Positions 54,491-63,018 of a DNA stretch of 64,000 bases are shown in pieces. The translations under genes and the position numbers were made by a program. This stretch comes from Polaromonas sp. (GTDB lineage Bacteria > Pseudomonadota > Gammaproteobacteria > Burkholderiales > Burkholderiaceae): NCBI GenBank assembly GCA_013823505.1, contig PNMH01000004.1, positions 32,501 to 96,500 of the forward strand, written 5' to 3'. Position 1 is the first letter of the stretch. Each line of letters starts with the position of its first letter. The notes under the pieces were generated by a model. That model ran no database searches. It was not told the origin of the DNA and worked only from the letters and a program-made list of their open reading frames with translations.

Positions 54491-55423
54491 ATGAGCCACA
54501 TCTACATTTATTCCCCCTCCAGCGCGGTGCGCGACAAGGCCGCGTACCGCCGTGGCGTGGCGAGGCTCAAGGCCCTGGGGCACGAAGTCGAGATCGACGA
54601 GGCGGCGCTGGCCAGCCACATGCGCTTTGCCGGCGACGACGAGACCCGGCTCGCCGCCATCGGCCGTGCCGCAGCCAGCGGGGCCGATGTGGCGCTCATT
54701 TCCCGCGGGGGTTACGGCCTCACCCGCATCCTGGGTGAGCTGCCGTTCAAAAAGCTCAGCAAGGCCATTGAAAGCGGCACGCAGTTCGTGGGTCTGAGCG
54801 ACTTCACCGCCTTGCAGATGGCCCTGCTGGCCAAGACCGGTGCCTGCACCTGGGCTGGTCCTGCCCTGGGCGAAGACTTTGGCGCCGAGGTGCCGGACGA
54901 CATCATGGAAGCATGCTTTGACGACCTGCTGGTCGGGCATGGCGAAGGTGCGGGTTGGCGGTTGCCAGCATCCGACCTGGCTTTCATGAAGCCTGCCAAA
55001 GCAGACGCACAGCCAGAGCTGCGGGTGCGTTCGGCAACCCTGTGGGGCGGCAACCTCAATGTGATCTGTTCATTGGTGGGCACGCCCTACCTGCCCGCCA
55101 TCGAGGGCGGCATCCTGTTCCTGGAAGACACCAACGAGCACCCTTACCGCATCGAACGCCAGCTCACGCAACTGCTCAACGCGGGCATCCTCGGTCGTCA
55201 AAAAGCGGTGCTGCTGGGATCGTTCAACCGCTTCAAACTGGTGCCAGGCTACGACCGGGGTTTCAAGCTGCAAACGGTGGTGGACTGGTTGCGCACGAAG
55301 ACCAAAACCCCGGTGTTCACCGGCCTGCCGTTCGGGCACGTGCCCACCAAGGTGCTGCTGCCTGTCGGGCAGAAGGTCGACCTGATGGTCGAAGGGCGCG
55401 ACGCCCTGATTTATTGGGGTTGA
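54491..55423 (+). CDS. ldcA: LD-carboxypeptidase (murein tetrapeptide carboxypeptidase)
   Basis: Seen: 310 residues from ATG 54491 (MSHIYIYSPSS); an earlier in-frame start overlaps the preceding gene. S66 family: ISRGGYGLTRIL (70-81), catalytic Ser S103 in GLSDFTALQ, WGGNLNVICSLVGTPYLP (185-202), Glu in LFLEDTNEHPYR (212 region) and His H283 in GLPFGHVP. Known: a cytoplasmic enzyme releasing the terminal D-Ala from murein tetrapeptides during cell-wall recycling. There is no signal peptide, as expected. It lies 31 bases after the tadA fusion. Confidence 0.92.
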   Translation: MSHIYIYSPSSAVRDKAAYRRGVARLKALGHEVEIDEAALASHMRFAGDDETRLAAIGRAAASGADVALISRGGYGLTRILGELPFKKLSKAIESGTQFVGLSDFTALQMALLAKTGACTWAGPALGEDFGAEVPDDIMEACFDDLLVGHGEGAGWRLPASDLAFMKPAKADAQPELRVRSATLWGGNLNVICSLVGTPYLPAIEGGILFLEDTNEHPYRIERQLTQLLNAGILGRQKAVLLGSFNRFKLVPGYDRGFKLQTVVDWLRTKTKTPVFTGLPFGHVPTKVLLPVGQKVDLMVEGRDALIYWG

Positions 55424-55469
55424 GGCAGCGGCGGCGGCCTCATGCCGCCAATCTGCTGCAAAGCGCTGC

Positions 55470-55805
55470 TCAGCGGGTGCGCAGACGCGAAGAATCGATC
55501 AGGCTTTTGGGCACCAGACCGGCAAACACGGGGGAGAGGCTTTGAACGCGGTGCACCGCGAGCGCCTCGCCATGCAACTGGCTCAACACCGCGACCATCT
55601 CGGCGCGCGCAAACCACAGCGCGTGCGGATCGTGCAGGTATTTGAGGCGCCGCACCAATTGGGGGTTGATTTGAGCGCCGTCTTCGCCGAGCACATCCAG
55701 CATGGCCTTTCGCACAGGCTCCAACGCCTGACCCGGGTCTTGATGGACCTCGGGACTGAGCAGGGCTGAAATGCTGTTTCGAAGACTTGGTTTGAACCAG
55801 CGCAT
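55470..55805 (-). CDS. Hypothetical protein, unknown family
   Basis: Seen: 111 residues, no signal peptide or membrane segment, helix-rich: MRWFKPSLRNSISALL, QALEPVRKAMLDVLG, QLVRRLKYLHDPHALWFARAEMVAVLSQLHG, then VQSLSPVFAGLVP and a basic tail. A TGAGGA Shine-Dalgarno 7 bases before the ATG, and a codon pattern like the neighbours, favour a real gene over the opposite-frame open reading frames. I do not recognise the family. It converges on ldcA with a 46-base gap and is divergent from the cyclase gene. Confidence 0.6.
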   Translation of the reverse strand: MRWFKPSLRNSISALLSPEVHQDPGQALEPVRKAMLDVLGEDGAQINPQLVRRLKYLHDPHALWFARAEMVAVLSQLHGEALAVHRVQSLSPVFAGLVPKSLIDSSRLRTR

Positions 55806-56123
55806 GGGGTGTCCTCAACGACTTTGATGAATCCACGCAAAGGATACGTTCTCTTACCGTGACAGTGCAATCCCGCACGTCGCTTGACAGTGGAAAAACA
55901 ACAAACAAATCAAAGGTTTACGGTGATTTTTTTATCTCCTGCATTAGGTGTGTAATACCTTTGAGTCCATTTTCATGAAAAAAGGTGCAAGGGATTAATA
56001 CCCGTTCGCCGTTGGATGGGCGCGGGCGCCCCACCGGGCAGCGGGCTGGTTGGAGCCGCGTTGGCAGGTGACAAAGCACCCGGTAGGGCGTGTGCTCTAA
56101 TCCAGCCGATATTCATCTGCTCT
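55806..56123. other. 318-base intergenic region with an AT-rich core
   Basis: Between the divergent hypothetical and cyclase genes. From about 55850 to 55990 the sequence is visibly AT-rich with A- and T-runs (for example T7 at 55927-55933), unlike the rest of the window; a TTGACA sits at 55884-55889 and TAATAC at 55953-55958. From 55990 on it is GC-rich again. The cyclase frame opens from 56016, but that part has no family character and no ribosome-binding site. I find no RNA gene or terminator in it. Confidence 0.5.
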
Positions 56124-57068
56124 ATGGCCGAACTGACAATTGCTTTCGTGGATTTGACCGGCAGCGTCTCGGTGTTTGAAACACTGGGTAACGACCGCGC
56201 CACGATGGTGGTGACCAAACTCACCCAATGGATCGGGGCCACGGGCATGGAGCACGGCGGTGTCGTCGTCAAGATGCTGGGGGACGGCGTTTTGCTCTCC
56301 TTCACCAGCAACCGGCTGGCGGTCGAGGCCATGGTCCAGATCCAGCAAGAGCACGCCAAACGGGTGGTCCAATGGCCTAACCGCCTCAAACTCATGATGC
56401 AGATCGGCATGGCCAGAGGCCAGGTCGTGGTGGTCGATGGTGATTGTTTCGGCGACGCCGTCAATCTGGCTTCGCGCCTGAGCGATCTGGCAGGGGGCGA
56501 ACAGATCCTCGCCACCGACAACGTGGTGCGGGAGCTCGGTCCGCGCACACCCATTCGCAGCCGCAGCCTGGGGCCCATCCGCATCAAGGGCCGAACCGAG
56601 CCTTGCGAGGTGTTCCGCATCGAATGGCAGCAGGAGATGCTCTCCGAATTTCTCACCTTGCCCGCCGATCTGCATTCGCTCACGCCGCCGAAAGACGTGG
56701 GTATGGGCGGCATCGAGCTGTCCTGGCTGGACAGCAGCCGCAGCTTCGGCCTGACCGAGCTGCCGCTGAAGATCGGCCGGGTGCCGGAGGCCGACTTTGT
56801 GGTGAGCGACCCGCGCGTCTCCCGCATGCACACCCGCATCGACATGCGCTCGGGCAACTACGTGCTGGAAGACATCAGCAGCTACGGCACCTGGGTGCGG
56901 TTTGCCGGAGGGGACAACGTGATCGCGCTGCGCCGCCAGGAATGCATGCTGCACAGCGACGGTGAGATCGCGTTGGGGGCGCCGTTCACCGACTTCAGCG
57001 CGCCCATGGTGAGCTTCAAGCTGGTCAACGGCAGCATGGTGCTCGGGCGCACATCGCCTCGAAACTGA
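56124..57068 (+). CDS. Class III adenylate cyclase with C-terminal FHA domain
   Basis: Seen: 314 residues from ATG 56124 (MAELTIAFVDLTGS). Cyclase domain about 1-185: metal Asp D10 and D54 (KMLGDGV), adenine-specifying K50 and D111, transition-state N114 and R118 (GDAVNLASRL). All catalytic residues are present, so an active ATP-specific cyclase is expected. FHA domain about 215-300: LPLKIGRVPEADFVVSDPRVSRMHTRI and ISSYGTWV, which binds phosphothreonine peptides. Known: FHA links the enzyme to a Ser/Thr kinase pathway; none is in the window. There is no transmembrane segment, so it is cytoplasmic. No Shine-Dalgarno is evident at this start. Confidence 0.85.
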   Translation: MAELTIAFVDLTGSVSVFETLGNDRATMVVTKLTQWIGATGMEHGGVVVKMLGDGVLLSFTSNRLAVEAMVQIQQEHAKRVVQWPNRLKLMMQIGMARGQVVVVDGDCFGDAVNLASRLSDLAGGEQILATDNVVRELGPRTPIRSRSLGPIRIKGRTEPCEVFRIEWQQEMLSEFLTLPADLHSLTPPKDVGMGGIELSWLDSSRSFGLTELPLKIGRVPEADFVVSDPRVSRMHTRIDMRSGNYVLEDISSYGTWVRFAGGDNVIALRRQECMLHSDGEIALGAPFTDFSAPMVSFKLVNGSMVLGRTSPRN

Positions 57069-57116
57069 CGACCCCCAACCGGGTCCTGGCAACCCAACCC
57101 GGTCGCAGGAGACACG

Positions 57117-59603
57117 ATGCGCTGGATCAAAGGCCTCTTCAAGCTGCTGGTGGTGTTGCTCGTAGCAGGGCTGGCAACTGCCGCCTTTTACGCGCAACGC
57201 AGCTTGCCGCAGATGAATGGCCGGCTGCAGCTCGGTGGCCTGGTCGGGCCTGTCCAGGTGCACCGGGACGCCAGCGACGTGACGCACATCCTCGCCAGCC
57301 GGCCAGCGGATGCGTGGAAGGCCATGGGTTATGTGCACGCACAGGAACGTGGCTGGCAGCTGGAATTCAACCGCCGCGTGATGCGCGGCTCGCTGTCCGA
57401 AGTGATGGGCTTGGTCACGCTGGAGACCGACAAACTCATGCGCACGCTCGGCATCCGCCAGGCCGCCCAGCGGCAATGGGAGCGTCTGCCGCCCGACGCG
57501 CGCCTGGCGCTGCAGGCCTACAGCGACGGCGTCAATGCTTTCTTCGCCAACCGCTCGCAGGCGCTGTCGCCCGAGTTCGTCTTGCTGGGCGTGGATCCCG
57601 CAGAGGATGCGCGGACCGGGCGCTACTGGGATCCGCTGGACAGCGTAGGCTGGTCGCTCATGATGGCGCTGGACCTGGGCGGCAACTGGGGCAACGAGTT
57701 CGCGCGCCTGGTGGCGCTTCAAAACATCGACACGCCCGCGCTCTGGGAGCTGTTCCCGCCGTATCCCGGTGAGCGGCCGGCGGCCACGGCCGACCTGGCT
57801 GCCCTGTACCGAGGGCTCGACCTGTACCGCCCAACGCCGGCGACCACATCGGCTGCCGAGAACGAACCGCAAGACATTGCCGCACGGATCGGGCGCGACG
57901 TGGAACGCTGGACGCGCGAGCTGGGCAACATCGAGGGCAAGGGCTCCAACAACTGGGTGGTGTCGGGCGCACGCAGCCAGACGGGCATGCCGCTGCTGGC
58001 CAACGACCCGCACCTGGGCCTGAGCGCACCAGCCATCTGGTACTTCGCGCGGTTGCAGGCGCCCGACGCCGACGGCGTCAAGGGCATGGACGTGATTGGG
58101 GCCACACTGCCGGGCGCGCCGTTTGTGGTGCTGGGACGCACCGCGCAAGTGGCCTGGGGTTTCACCAACACCGGGCCGGATGTGCAAGACCTCTTCATCG
58201 AACAGATCAACCCGGCCAACCCGGCGCAGTACCGCGTGCCGGGCAGCACCGCCGAGCCGGTCTGGGCCAACTTCAAGCTGCGCATGGAAACCATCCGCGT
58301 GAAGGGCCAGCCCGATGTGAGCCACATGGTGCGCAGCACTCGCCATGGCCCGGTGCTCAGCGACGCGCAAGCGCGTCACGGCGAGGTCATGGACACCCGC
58401 AAGTTCGTGTTGGCGCTGCGCTGGACCGCCCTGGATGCTGACAACCGCAACGTGGTGGCCACGCTCGAATCGAACCGCGCGCAGTCGGTGGCCGACCTCA
58501 CCAAGGCCTTTGCCGATTTCCACTCGCCGATGCAGAACGCGTTGATGGCCGACCGCAGTGGCGTCATTGCCTACAAGGCGGTGGGGAAAGTGCCAGTGCG
58601 CTCGCCCGACAACGACATCCGCGGCGTGGCGCCCGCCCCTGGCTGGGAAGCGCGATACGACTGGTTAGGCTGGCTGCCCTTTGAAGACACGCCGCAGGAC
58701 TCGGGCGAACGCGGCTGGATTGCCACCGCCAACCAGCGCATCCACGCCGCCGACTACCCGCACTTCATGACGCAGGACTGGGCTCCGCCGTACCGCCAGG
58801 AGCGCATTGAAGCGTTGCTGGAAGCCACGCCTCAGCACACCGTGGCGTCGTTCCAGGCCATGCACGGCGACCTGCAATCGGCCGCGACGGTTCGCCTGCT
58901 GCCGTTTTTGCAGAAAACGCCCTCGAACCACCCGCTTGCCGCAGCTGCACAGGCGCAACTCAAGACGTTCAATGGCGAGATGCGCGCCGAGCTGGCCGCG
59001 CCGCTGATCTACACGGCCTGGGTCGACGCGTTCACGCGCCAGGTGGTGGGCGAGCGCCTGGGGCAGGTGCGGTTTGAGTCGCTGTACGGCAAACGCCTGT
59101 TTCGCAACGCGGTGGAAGGCATTCTGGAGCGCAACGACAAGGCATGGTGTGGCGCGGCGGGTTGCGAAGCGGCCAGCACGCGGGCGCTGGAGCGTGCGCT
59201 CGACCAACTGCAGAAGACGCACGGTGACGACGTGGCGGCCTGGCGCTGGGCCGACGCCCACCCGGCGATCTCTCTTCACCGTCCCTTGAGCAATGTGAAG
59301 GCGCTGGCGCCGTTCTTCGAGGTGCGCACACCCACGGGAGGTGATCCGTTCACGGTGAACGTGGGGCAGTACCACCTGGACAAGCTGGACGCGCCGTTTG
59401 CCAACCGGCACGCAGCGAGCCTGCGCGCCATCTACGACCTGGCCGACATGGACAACTCGCGCTTCATCTACCAGACGGGGCAGAGCGGCAACGTGTTCTC
59501 AAGCCGCTATCGGGACATGAGCAAGACCTGGGGTGCGGTGGAGTACCGGGCGCTCAGCATGAAACCGGGCGAGTGGACCTCGACGCTGGAGCTCGTGCCT
59601 TGA
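57117..59603 (+). CDS. Penicillin acylase-family (Ntn) amidohydrolase, membrane-anchored
   Basis: Seen: 828 residues. One N-terminal hydrophobic segment (KLLVVLLVAGLATAAFYA, about 9-27) serves as signal or anchor. PVQVHRDASDVTHILA and GYVHAQERGWQLEFNRR are S45 alpha-subunit blocks. The Ntn nucleophile is S277 in GKGSNNWVVSG, preceded by Gly for autocleavage; then LLANDPHLGLSAPAIWYF, MDVIGATLPGAPFVVLGRT and AWGFTNTGPDVQDLF follow. Known: S45 enzymes hydrolyse amide bonds of penicillins, cephalosporins or acyl-homoserine lactones after self-processing. The substrate is not readable. CAGGAG lies 8 bases before ATG 57117. It converges on the ABC ATPase gene with a 5-base gap. Confidence 0.9.
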   Translation: MRWIKGLFKLLVVLLVAGLATAAFYAQRSLPQMNGRLQLGGLVGPVQVHRDASDVTHILASRPADAWKAMGYVHAQERGWQLEFNRRVMRGSLSEVMGLVTLETDKLMRTLGIRQAAQRQWERLPPDARLALQAYSDGVNAFFANRSQALSPEFVLLGVDPAEDARTGRYWDPLDSVGWSLMMALDLGGNWGNEFARLVALQNIDTPALWELFPPYPGERPAATADLAALYRGLDLYRPTPATTSAAENEPQDIAARIGRDVERWTRELGNIEGKGSNNWVVSGARSQTGMPLLANDPHLGLSAPAIWYFARLQAPDADGVKGMDVIGATLPGAPFVVLGRTAQVAWGFTNTGPDVQDLFIEQINPANPAQYRVPGSTAEPVWANFKLRMETIRVKGQPDVSHMVRSTRHGPVLSDAQARHGEVMDTRKFVLALRWTALDADNRNVVATLESNRAQSVADLTKAFADFHSPMQNALMADRSGVIAYKAVGKVPVRSPDNDIRGVAPAPGWEARYDWLGWLPFEDTPQDSGERGWIATANQRIHAADYPHFMTQDWAPPYRQERIEALLEATPQHTVASFQAMHGDLQSAATVRLLPFLQKTPSNHPLAAAAQAQLKTFNGEMRAELAAPLIYTAWVDAFTRQVVGERLGQVRFESLYGKRLFRNAVEGILERNDKAWCGAAGCEAASTRALERALDQLQKTHGDDVAAWRWADAHPAISLHRPLSNVKALAPFFEVRTPTGGDPFTVNVGQYHLDKLDAPFANRHAASLRAIYDLADMDNSRFIYQTGQSGNVFSSRYRDMSKTWGAVEYRALSMKPGEWTSTLELVP

Positions 59604-59608
59604 CCGAC

Positions 59609-60409
59609 TTACTTCAGGTTGCCTGAGAGGAACTGGGCGAGGCGCTCGCTCTTGGGCCGCGCCAGCACCTCGGCCGGCACGCCTTGCTCTTCGATGCAGC
59701 CCTTGTGCAGAAAGATCAGGTGCGACGACACCTCGCGCGCAAACCCCATCTCGTGCGTGACCACGACCATGGTGCGGCCTTCCTCGGCCAGCAGCTTCAT
59801 CACGCGCAGCACTTCGCCCACCAGTTCGGGATCGAGCGCACTCGTGGGTTCGTCGAACAGCATCACGTCGGGCTCCACCGCCAGCGCGCGCGCGATCGCC
59901 ACGCGCTGCTGCTGACCACCGCTCATGTGCGAGGGGTAGCGGTCTTCCACGCCGCGCAGACCCACTCGCTCCAGGTAGCGGCGCGCGGTCTCCACCGCCT
60001 TGTCTTTCGGAATGCCCAGCACGTTCACCGGCGCTTCGATGATGTTTTGCAGCACCGTCATGTGCGCCCACAGGTTGAAGTGCTGGAACACCATGGCCAG
60101 CTTGGTGCGCAGGCGCTGCAGCTGGGCCGCATTCACCGCGCGCAACTCGCCTCGCTTGTCGGCTTTGAGCTGAAGCTCTTCGCCCGCCAGGATGATGCGA
60201 CCGGTGTTGGGGTTCTCCAGCAGGTTGATGCAACGCAGCAACGTGCTCTTGCCGGAGCCAGAACTGCCGATGAGGCTGATCACGTCGCCCGCGCGTGCCT
60301 GCAGCGACACGCCTTTGAGCACTTCGTTGGCGCCAAATCGTTTGTGGATGTCGTGGACTTCCAGCAAGGGGCGGCCGGGCGTTCGGTTGGCGGTGGGGTC
60401 TGCAGTCAT
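59609..60409 (-). CDS. Polar amino-acid ABC transporter ATPase (HisP/ArtP/GlnQ type)
   Basis: Seen: 266 residues from ATG 60409 (MTADPTANR); the frame upstream overlaps the deacylase gene and is rejected. Walker [11 protein letters not shown]-loop [13 protein letters not shown], signature [15 protein letters not shown], Walker [15 protein letters not shown]-loop VVTHEMGFA. The about 25-residue insert before the Q-loop ([21 protein letters not shown]) is typical of HisP/AotP-like ATPases for basic amino acids. Last gene of the operon that begins with the binding protein at 63858. Confidence 0.92.
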   Translation of the reverse strand: MTADPTANRTPGRPLLEVHDIHKRFGANEVLKGVSLQARAGDVISLIGSSGSGKSTLLRCINLLENPNTGRIILAGEELQLKADKRGELRAVNAAQLQRLRTKLAMVFQHFNLWAHMTVLQNIIEAPVNVLGIPKDKAVETARRYLERVGLRGVEDRYPSHMSGGQQQRVAIARALAVEPDVMLFDEPTSALDPELVGEVLRVMKLLAEEGRTMVVVTHEMGFAREVSSHLIFLHKGCIEEQGVPAEVLARPKSERLAQFLSGNLK

Positions 60410-60434
60410 GGTCGATGCCCGATGGAAAGAAAGT

Positions 60435-61574
60435 TCAAGCGCCCAGCAGGTCGCCAGAGCGGAAGGGTGTGGCGCCGGCGATCTTGCCGACCTCACCCCC
60501 GGAGACGATGTAGCGCTCGCGCACGCTGGCATACAGCACGCCCGAGACTTCGGCACGCACCTCGAACACGCGCGCCTGGCCTGCGGCCGTGGGGTCGATC
60601 ACTTCGGCCACGACATCGCCCACGTTCACATGAGCGCCTGGCCTGACCAGAAAGACCAGCACACCCGCCACCGGAGAGCGCAGCGTCTGGGAGCCCGCCA
60701 GCGGCGTGGGCTGGCAGGCCATGGGTGGGAGCTGGGGCGGCTTCTGGGTGGTTAGCGCACCGGCATGTTCGAGGAAAGCGAAGATCGCTTGCGCATCGTG
60801 CTGCGCGGTGTCGTGCGACACATCGCCTTCGCCACGCAGCTCCACCGTGGCGCTTGCGCAGCCCTGGGGCAGGGGAGCGTTCACGCCCGCAGCGCGAAGC
60901 GCTGTGGCCAACTGCCACCACAGACCCGAGAGGCGTTCGTCGAACGGACCGCCACCGGACTCCCGCGCCAAGAGCACGGCCTGGCAGCCCAGCAGGCGCG
61001 CCAAGGGCTCCAGGGGGGGCCAGCAGGCTTCTTCGCTGTAGAGGTGCATCACCGCGTCGTTGTCGCAGTGGAGGTCGAGCACCAGGTCGGCGTCGTGGGA
61101 GAGCAGCAGCAATTGGCGGCGAAGGCTGTCGAGTTCACTGGCGGGTTGCCATTGGTTCAGCCATGTGCCTACCAGCTGGCGCACGGTGGCCAGGTTGGTT
61201 TGCGCATCGGGGCCCAGGCGGGAACGGGCATCGTCCCGCACGGCGGCGGCCATGTCCGGATAGTGACGGTTGAAGTTCTGCGCCGTGTCGAATTCGAACC
61301 GGCCCATGGCGCGGTGATCCAGGCGCTGGCTCAGGCCGATCGGATTGGCCGCCGGCACCAGAACGATCTCGCCTCGCAGCAGGCCGGCGTTGTCGGCTGC
61401 TTCAAGCCGCTGGCGCAAGTGGTGCGCAACCAGCATGCCGGGCAACTCTTCGGCGTGCAGGCTGGCCTGAATGTAGACCTTGGGTCGGGCGCCGGGCTGG
61501 CCAAAGTGAAAAGCCACCAAGGTTTTCTGGCTGCCCAGGCTTGGGCTCAGCAAGGAATGTTCGGTGCGTTGCAT
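60435..61574 (-). CDS. Succinylglutamate desuccinylase/aspartoacylase-family zinc deacylase
   Basis: Seen: 379 residues. Zinc site H-x2-E in [13 protein letters not shown] (about 35-47) and a later His in [10 protein letters not shown] (about 165), the AstE/ASPA family (M14-like) ligands. [22 protein letters not shown] and the C-terminal beta domain ([31 protein letters not shown], shown as [10 protein letters not shown] and [10 protein letters not shown]) complete it. Known: the family removes succinyl, acetyl or similar groups from acyl-amino acids. Inference: the operon may import an N-acylated or N-acyl-derived amino acid and deacylate it. Gaps to both neighbours are 22-25 bases. Confidence 0.85.
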   Translation of the reverse strand: MQRTEHSLLSPSLGSQKTLVAFHFGQPGARPKVYIQASLHAEELPGMLVAHHLRQRLEAADNAGLLRGEIVLVPAANPIGLSQRLDHRAMGRFEFDTAQNFNRHYPDMAAAVRDDARSRLGPDAQTNLATVRQLVGTWLNQWQPASELDSLRRQLLLLSHDADLVLDLHCDNDAVMHLYSEEACWPPLEPLARLLGCQAVLLARESGGGPFDERLSGLWWQLATALRAAGVNAPLPQGCASATVELRGEGDVSHDTAQHDAQAIFAFLEHAGALTTQKPPQLPPMACQPTPLAGSQTLRSPVAGVLVFLVRPGAHVNVGDVVAEVIDPTAAGQARVFEVRAEVSGVLYASVRERYIVSGGEVGKIAGATPFRSGDLLGA

Positions 61575-61596
61575 GGTTCGACGGAGGCCGCCGGCC

Positions 61597-62310
61597 TCAA
61601 TGCCCCCGAGGCGCCAGATGCGCCAGGAATCGGCGCTCGGCGAGCTTGAACAAACCCACCAGACTGAAGGTGATGGTCAGGTAGATCGCGGCTGCAAAGA
61701 TGTAGGCCTCGAAGGGCAGGTAGAAGTCGGAATAGATGCGGCTGGCCGCAGCGGTCACGTCCAGCATGGCAGGCACGGTGCTGGCCAGGCTGGTGGCGTG
61801 CAGCATCATCACCACCTCGTTGCTGTAGGCCGGCAACGTGCGGCGGATGGCGCTGGGCAGCACGATGCGGCGCATGGCGGTGGCCGGGCTCATGCCCATG
61901 GCCTGCGCCGCTTCAATTTCACCAGCCGACGTTTCGCGAATGGCTCCGGCCAGCATCTCGGCGGTGTAGCCCGCGGTGTTCAGGCTGAAGGCCAGCAGGG
62001 CGCAGAAGAACGGTTCCTTGAAATGTGTCCACGGCCACACGTCGTTCCAGCGGTCCTGGATCCATTCCAGTTGCGCCAGGCCGTAGTAGATCAAATAGAG
62101 CTGGATCAGCAGGGGCGTGCCACGGATCACGTAGGTGTAGGCGCCGACCAGCCAGCGCAGCGGCGCGATCGAGCTCGTCAAGGCCAGCGCAAACAGCACC
62201 GCGAGCACCGTGCCCACGCCCAGCGAAGAAAACAGCAGCCACAGGGTGGTGATCAGTCCTTCGCCATACATGGCCAAGGTGCTGGGTTGAAAAATGACTT
62301 CCCATTTCAT
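61597..62310 (-). CDS. Polar amino-acid ABC transporter permease (HisM type)
   Basis: Seen: 237 residues. About five membrane segments (GLITTLWLLFSSLGVGTVLAVLFAL and others), YVIRGTPLLIQLYLIYYGL (shown as VIRGTPLLIQLYLIYYGLAQ) and the EAA loop GEIEAAQAMGMSPATAMRRIVLP, all typical of the HisM/ArtM subfamily. Pairs with the HisQ-type permease encoded 10 bases upstream. Confidence 0.92.
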   Translation of the reverse strand: MKWEVIFQPSTLAMYGEGLITTLWLLFSSLGVGTVLAVLFALALTSSIAPLRWLVGAYTYVIRGTPLLIQLYLIYYGLAQLEWIQDRWNDVWPWTHFKEPFFCALLAFSLNTAGYTAEMLAGAIRETSAGEIEAAQAMGMSPATAMRRIVLPSAIRRTLPAYSNEVVMMLHATSLASTVPAMLDVTAAASRIYSDFYLPFEAYIFAAAIYLTITFSLVGLFKLAERRFLAHLAPRGH

Positions 62311-62320
62311 GGGCAGGTGC

Positions 62321-63007
62321 TCAGGTGTTGGCGCGTTTCACGCCCAGGCTGAAGCGTCGGTCCAGCCAGCGCAACGCCCACAGCGACACGGACGTGTAGA
62401 CCAGGAACAGCGCCGCGGCGAACAGGAAGAAGGTGAAGGGCTCACGCGTGGCTGCACTGGCCTGTTTGGCGAGGTAGGTCATTTCCTGCAAACCGATCAA
62501 GCTGACGAGCGCGGTGGCCTTGATCAGCACCAACCAGTTGTTGGTGAAGCCGGGGAGGGCGTAGCGCACCATCTGGGGCGCCGTGATGCGCATGAAAGTG
62601 CGCACCGGACCCATGCCGAACGCCCAGGCCGCTTCCATCTGGCCCTTGGGGATCGAGAGAATGGCGCCTCGGAAGGTCTCCGTCATGTAGGCGCCGTAGA
62701 TGAAGCCGATGGTGAGCACACCCGCCAGAAACGGGTTGATGTCCACCGAGGACTTGCTGCCCATCGCTTCGAGCAAATGGTTGAGGCCGATGGTGCCACC
62801 GTAAAAGATGAGCAACATCAGCACCAGCTCGGGAATGCCACGCACCAGCGTGGTGTAAACCGTGGCCAGCCCCACAAGAATGGGGCGGCCCGAGAGTTTG
62901 GCCACGGCACCCAGCAGACCCAGCAGGATGGCCACCATCAAGGCGGCCAGTGATACGCCCACCGTGAGGAGGGCACCCTGCAGGATCGAGCTGAAGTAGC
63001 CGGACAA
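62321..63007 (-). CDS. Polar amino-acid ABC transporter permease (HisQ type)
   Basis: Seen: 228 residues. MSGYFSSILQGALLTVGVSLAAL-type start, TLVRGIPELVLMLLIFYGG, and EAA loop GQMEAAWAFGMGPVRTFMRI with the HisQ-specific PELV segment. The start is TTG at 63007, 11 bases after the binding-protein stop; no better in-frame ATG or GTG preserves the first membrane segment. Five membrane segments. Confidence 0.91.
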   Translation of the reverse strand: MSGYFSSILQGALLTVGVSLAALMVAILLGLLGAVAKLSGRPILVGLATVYTTLVRGIPELVLMLLIFYGGTIGLNHLLEAMGSKSSVDINPFLAGVLTIGFIYGAYMTETFRGAILSIPKGQMEAAWAFGMGPVRTFMRITAPQMVRYALPGFTNNWLVLIKATALVSLIGLQEMTYLAKQASAATREPFTFFLFAAALFLVYTSVSLWALRWLDRRFSLGVKRANT

Positions 63008-63018
63008 AACGCGACAGC

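Noticed and set aside
55884..55912. TTGACA as a sigma70 promoter
   Set aside because: No acceptable -10 occurs 16-18 bases later (AAATCA region); kept only as part of the AT-rich region note.
56016..56123. 36-residue N-terminal extension of the cyclase-FHA protein
   Set aside because: No ribosome-binding site, no family match, and the cyclase domain starts exactly at MAELTIAF.
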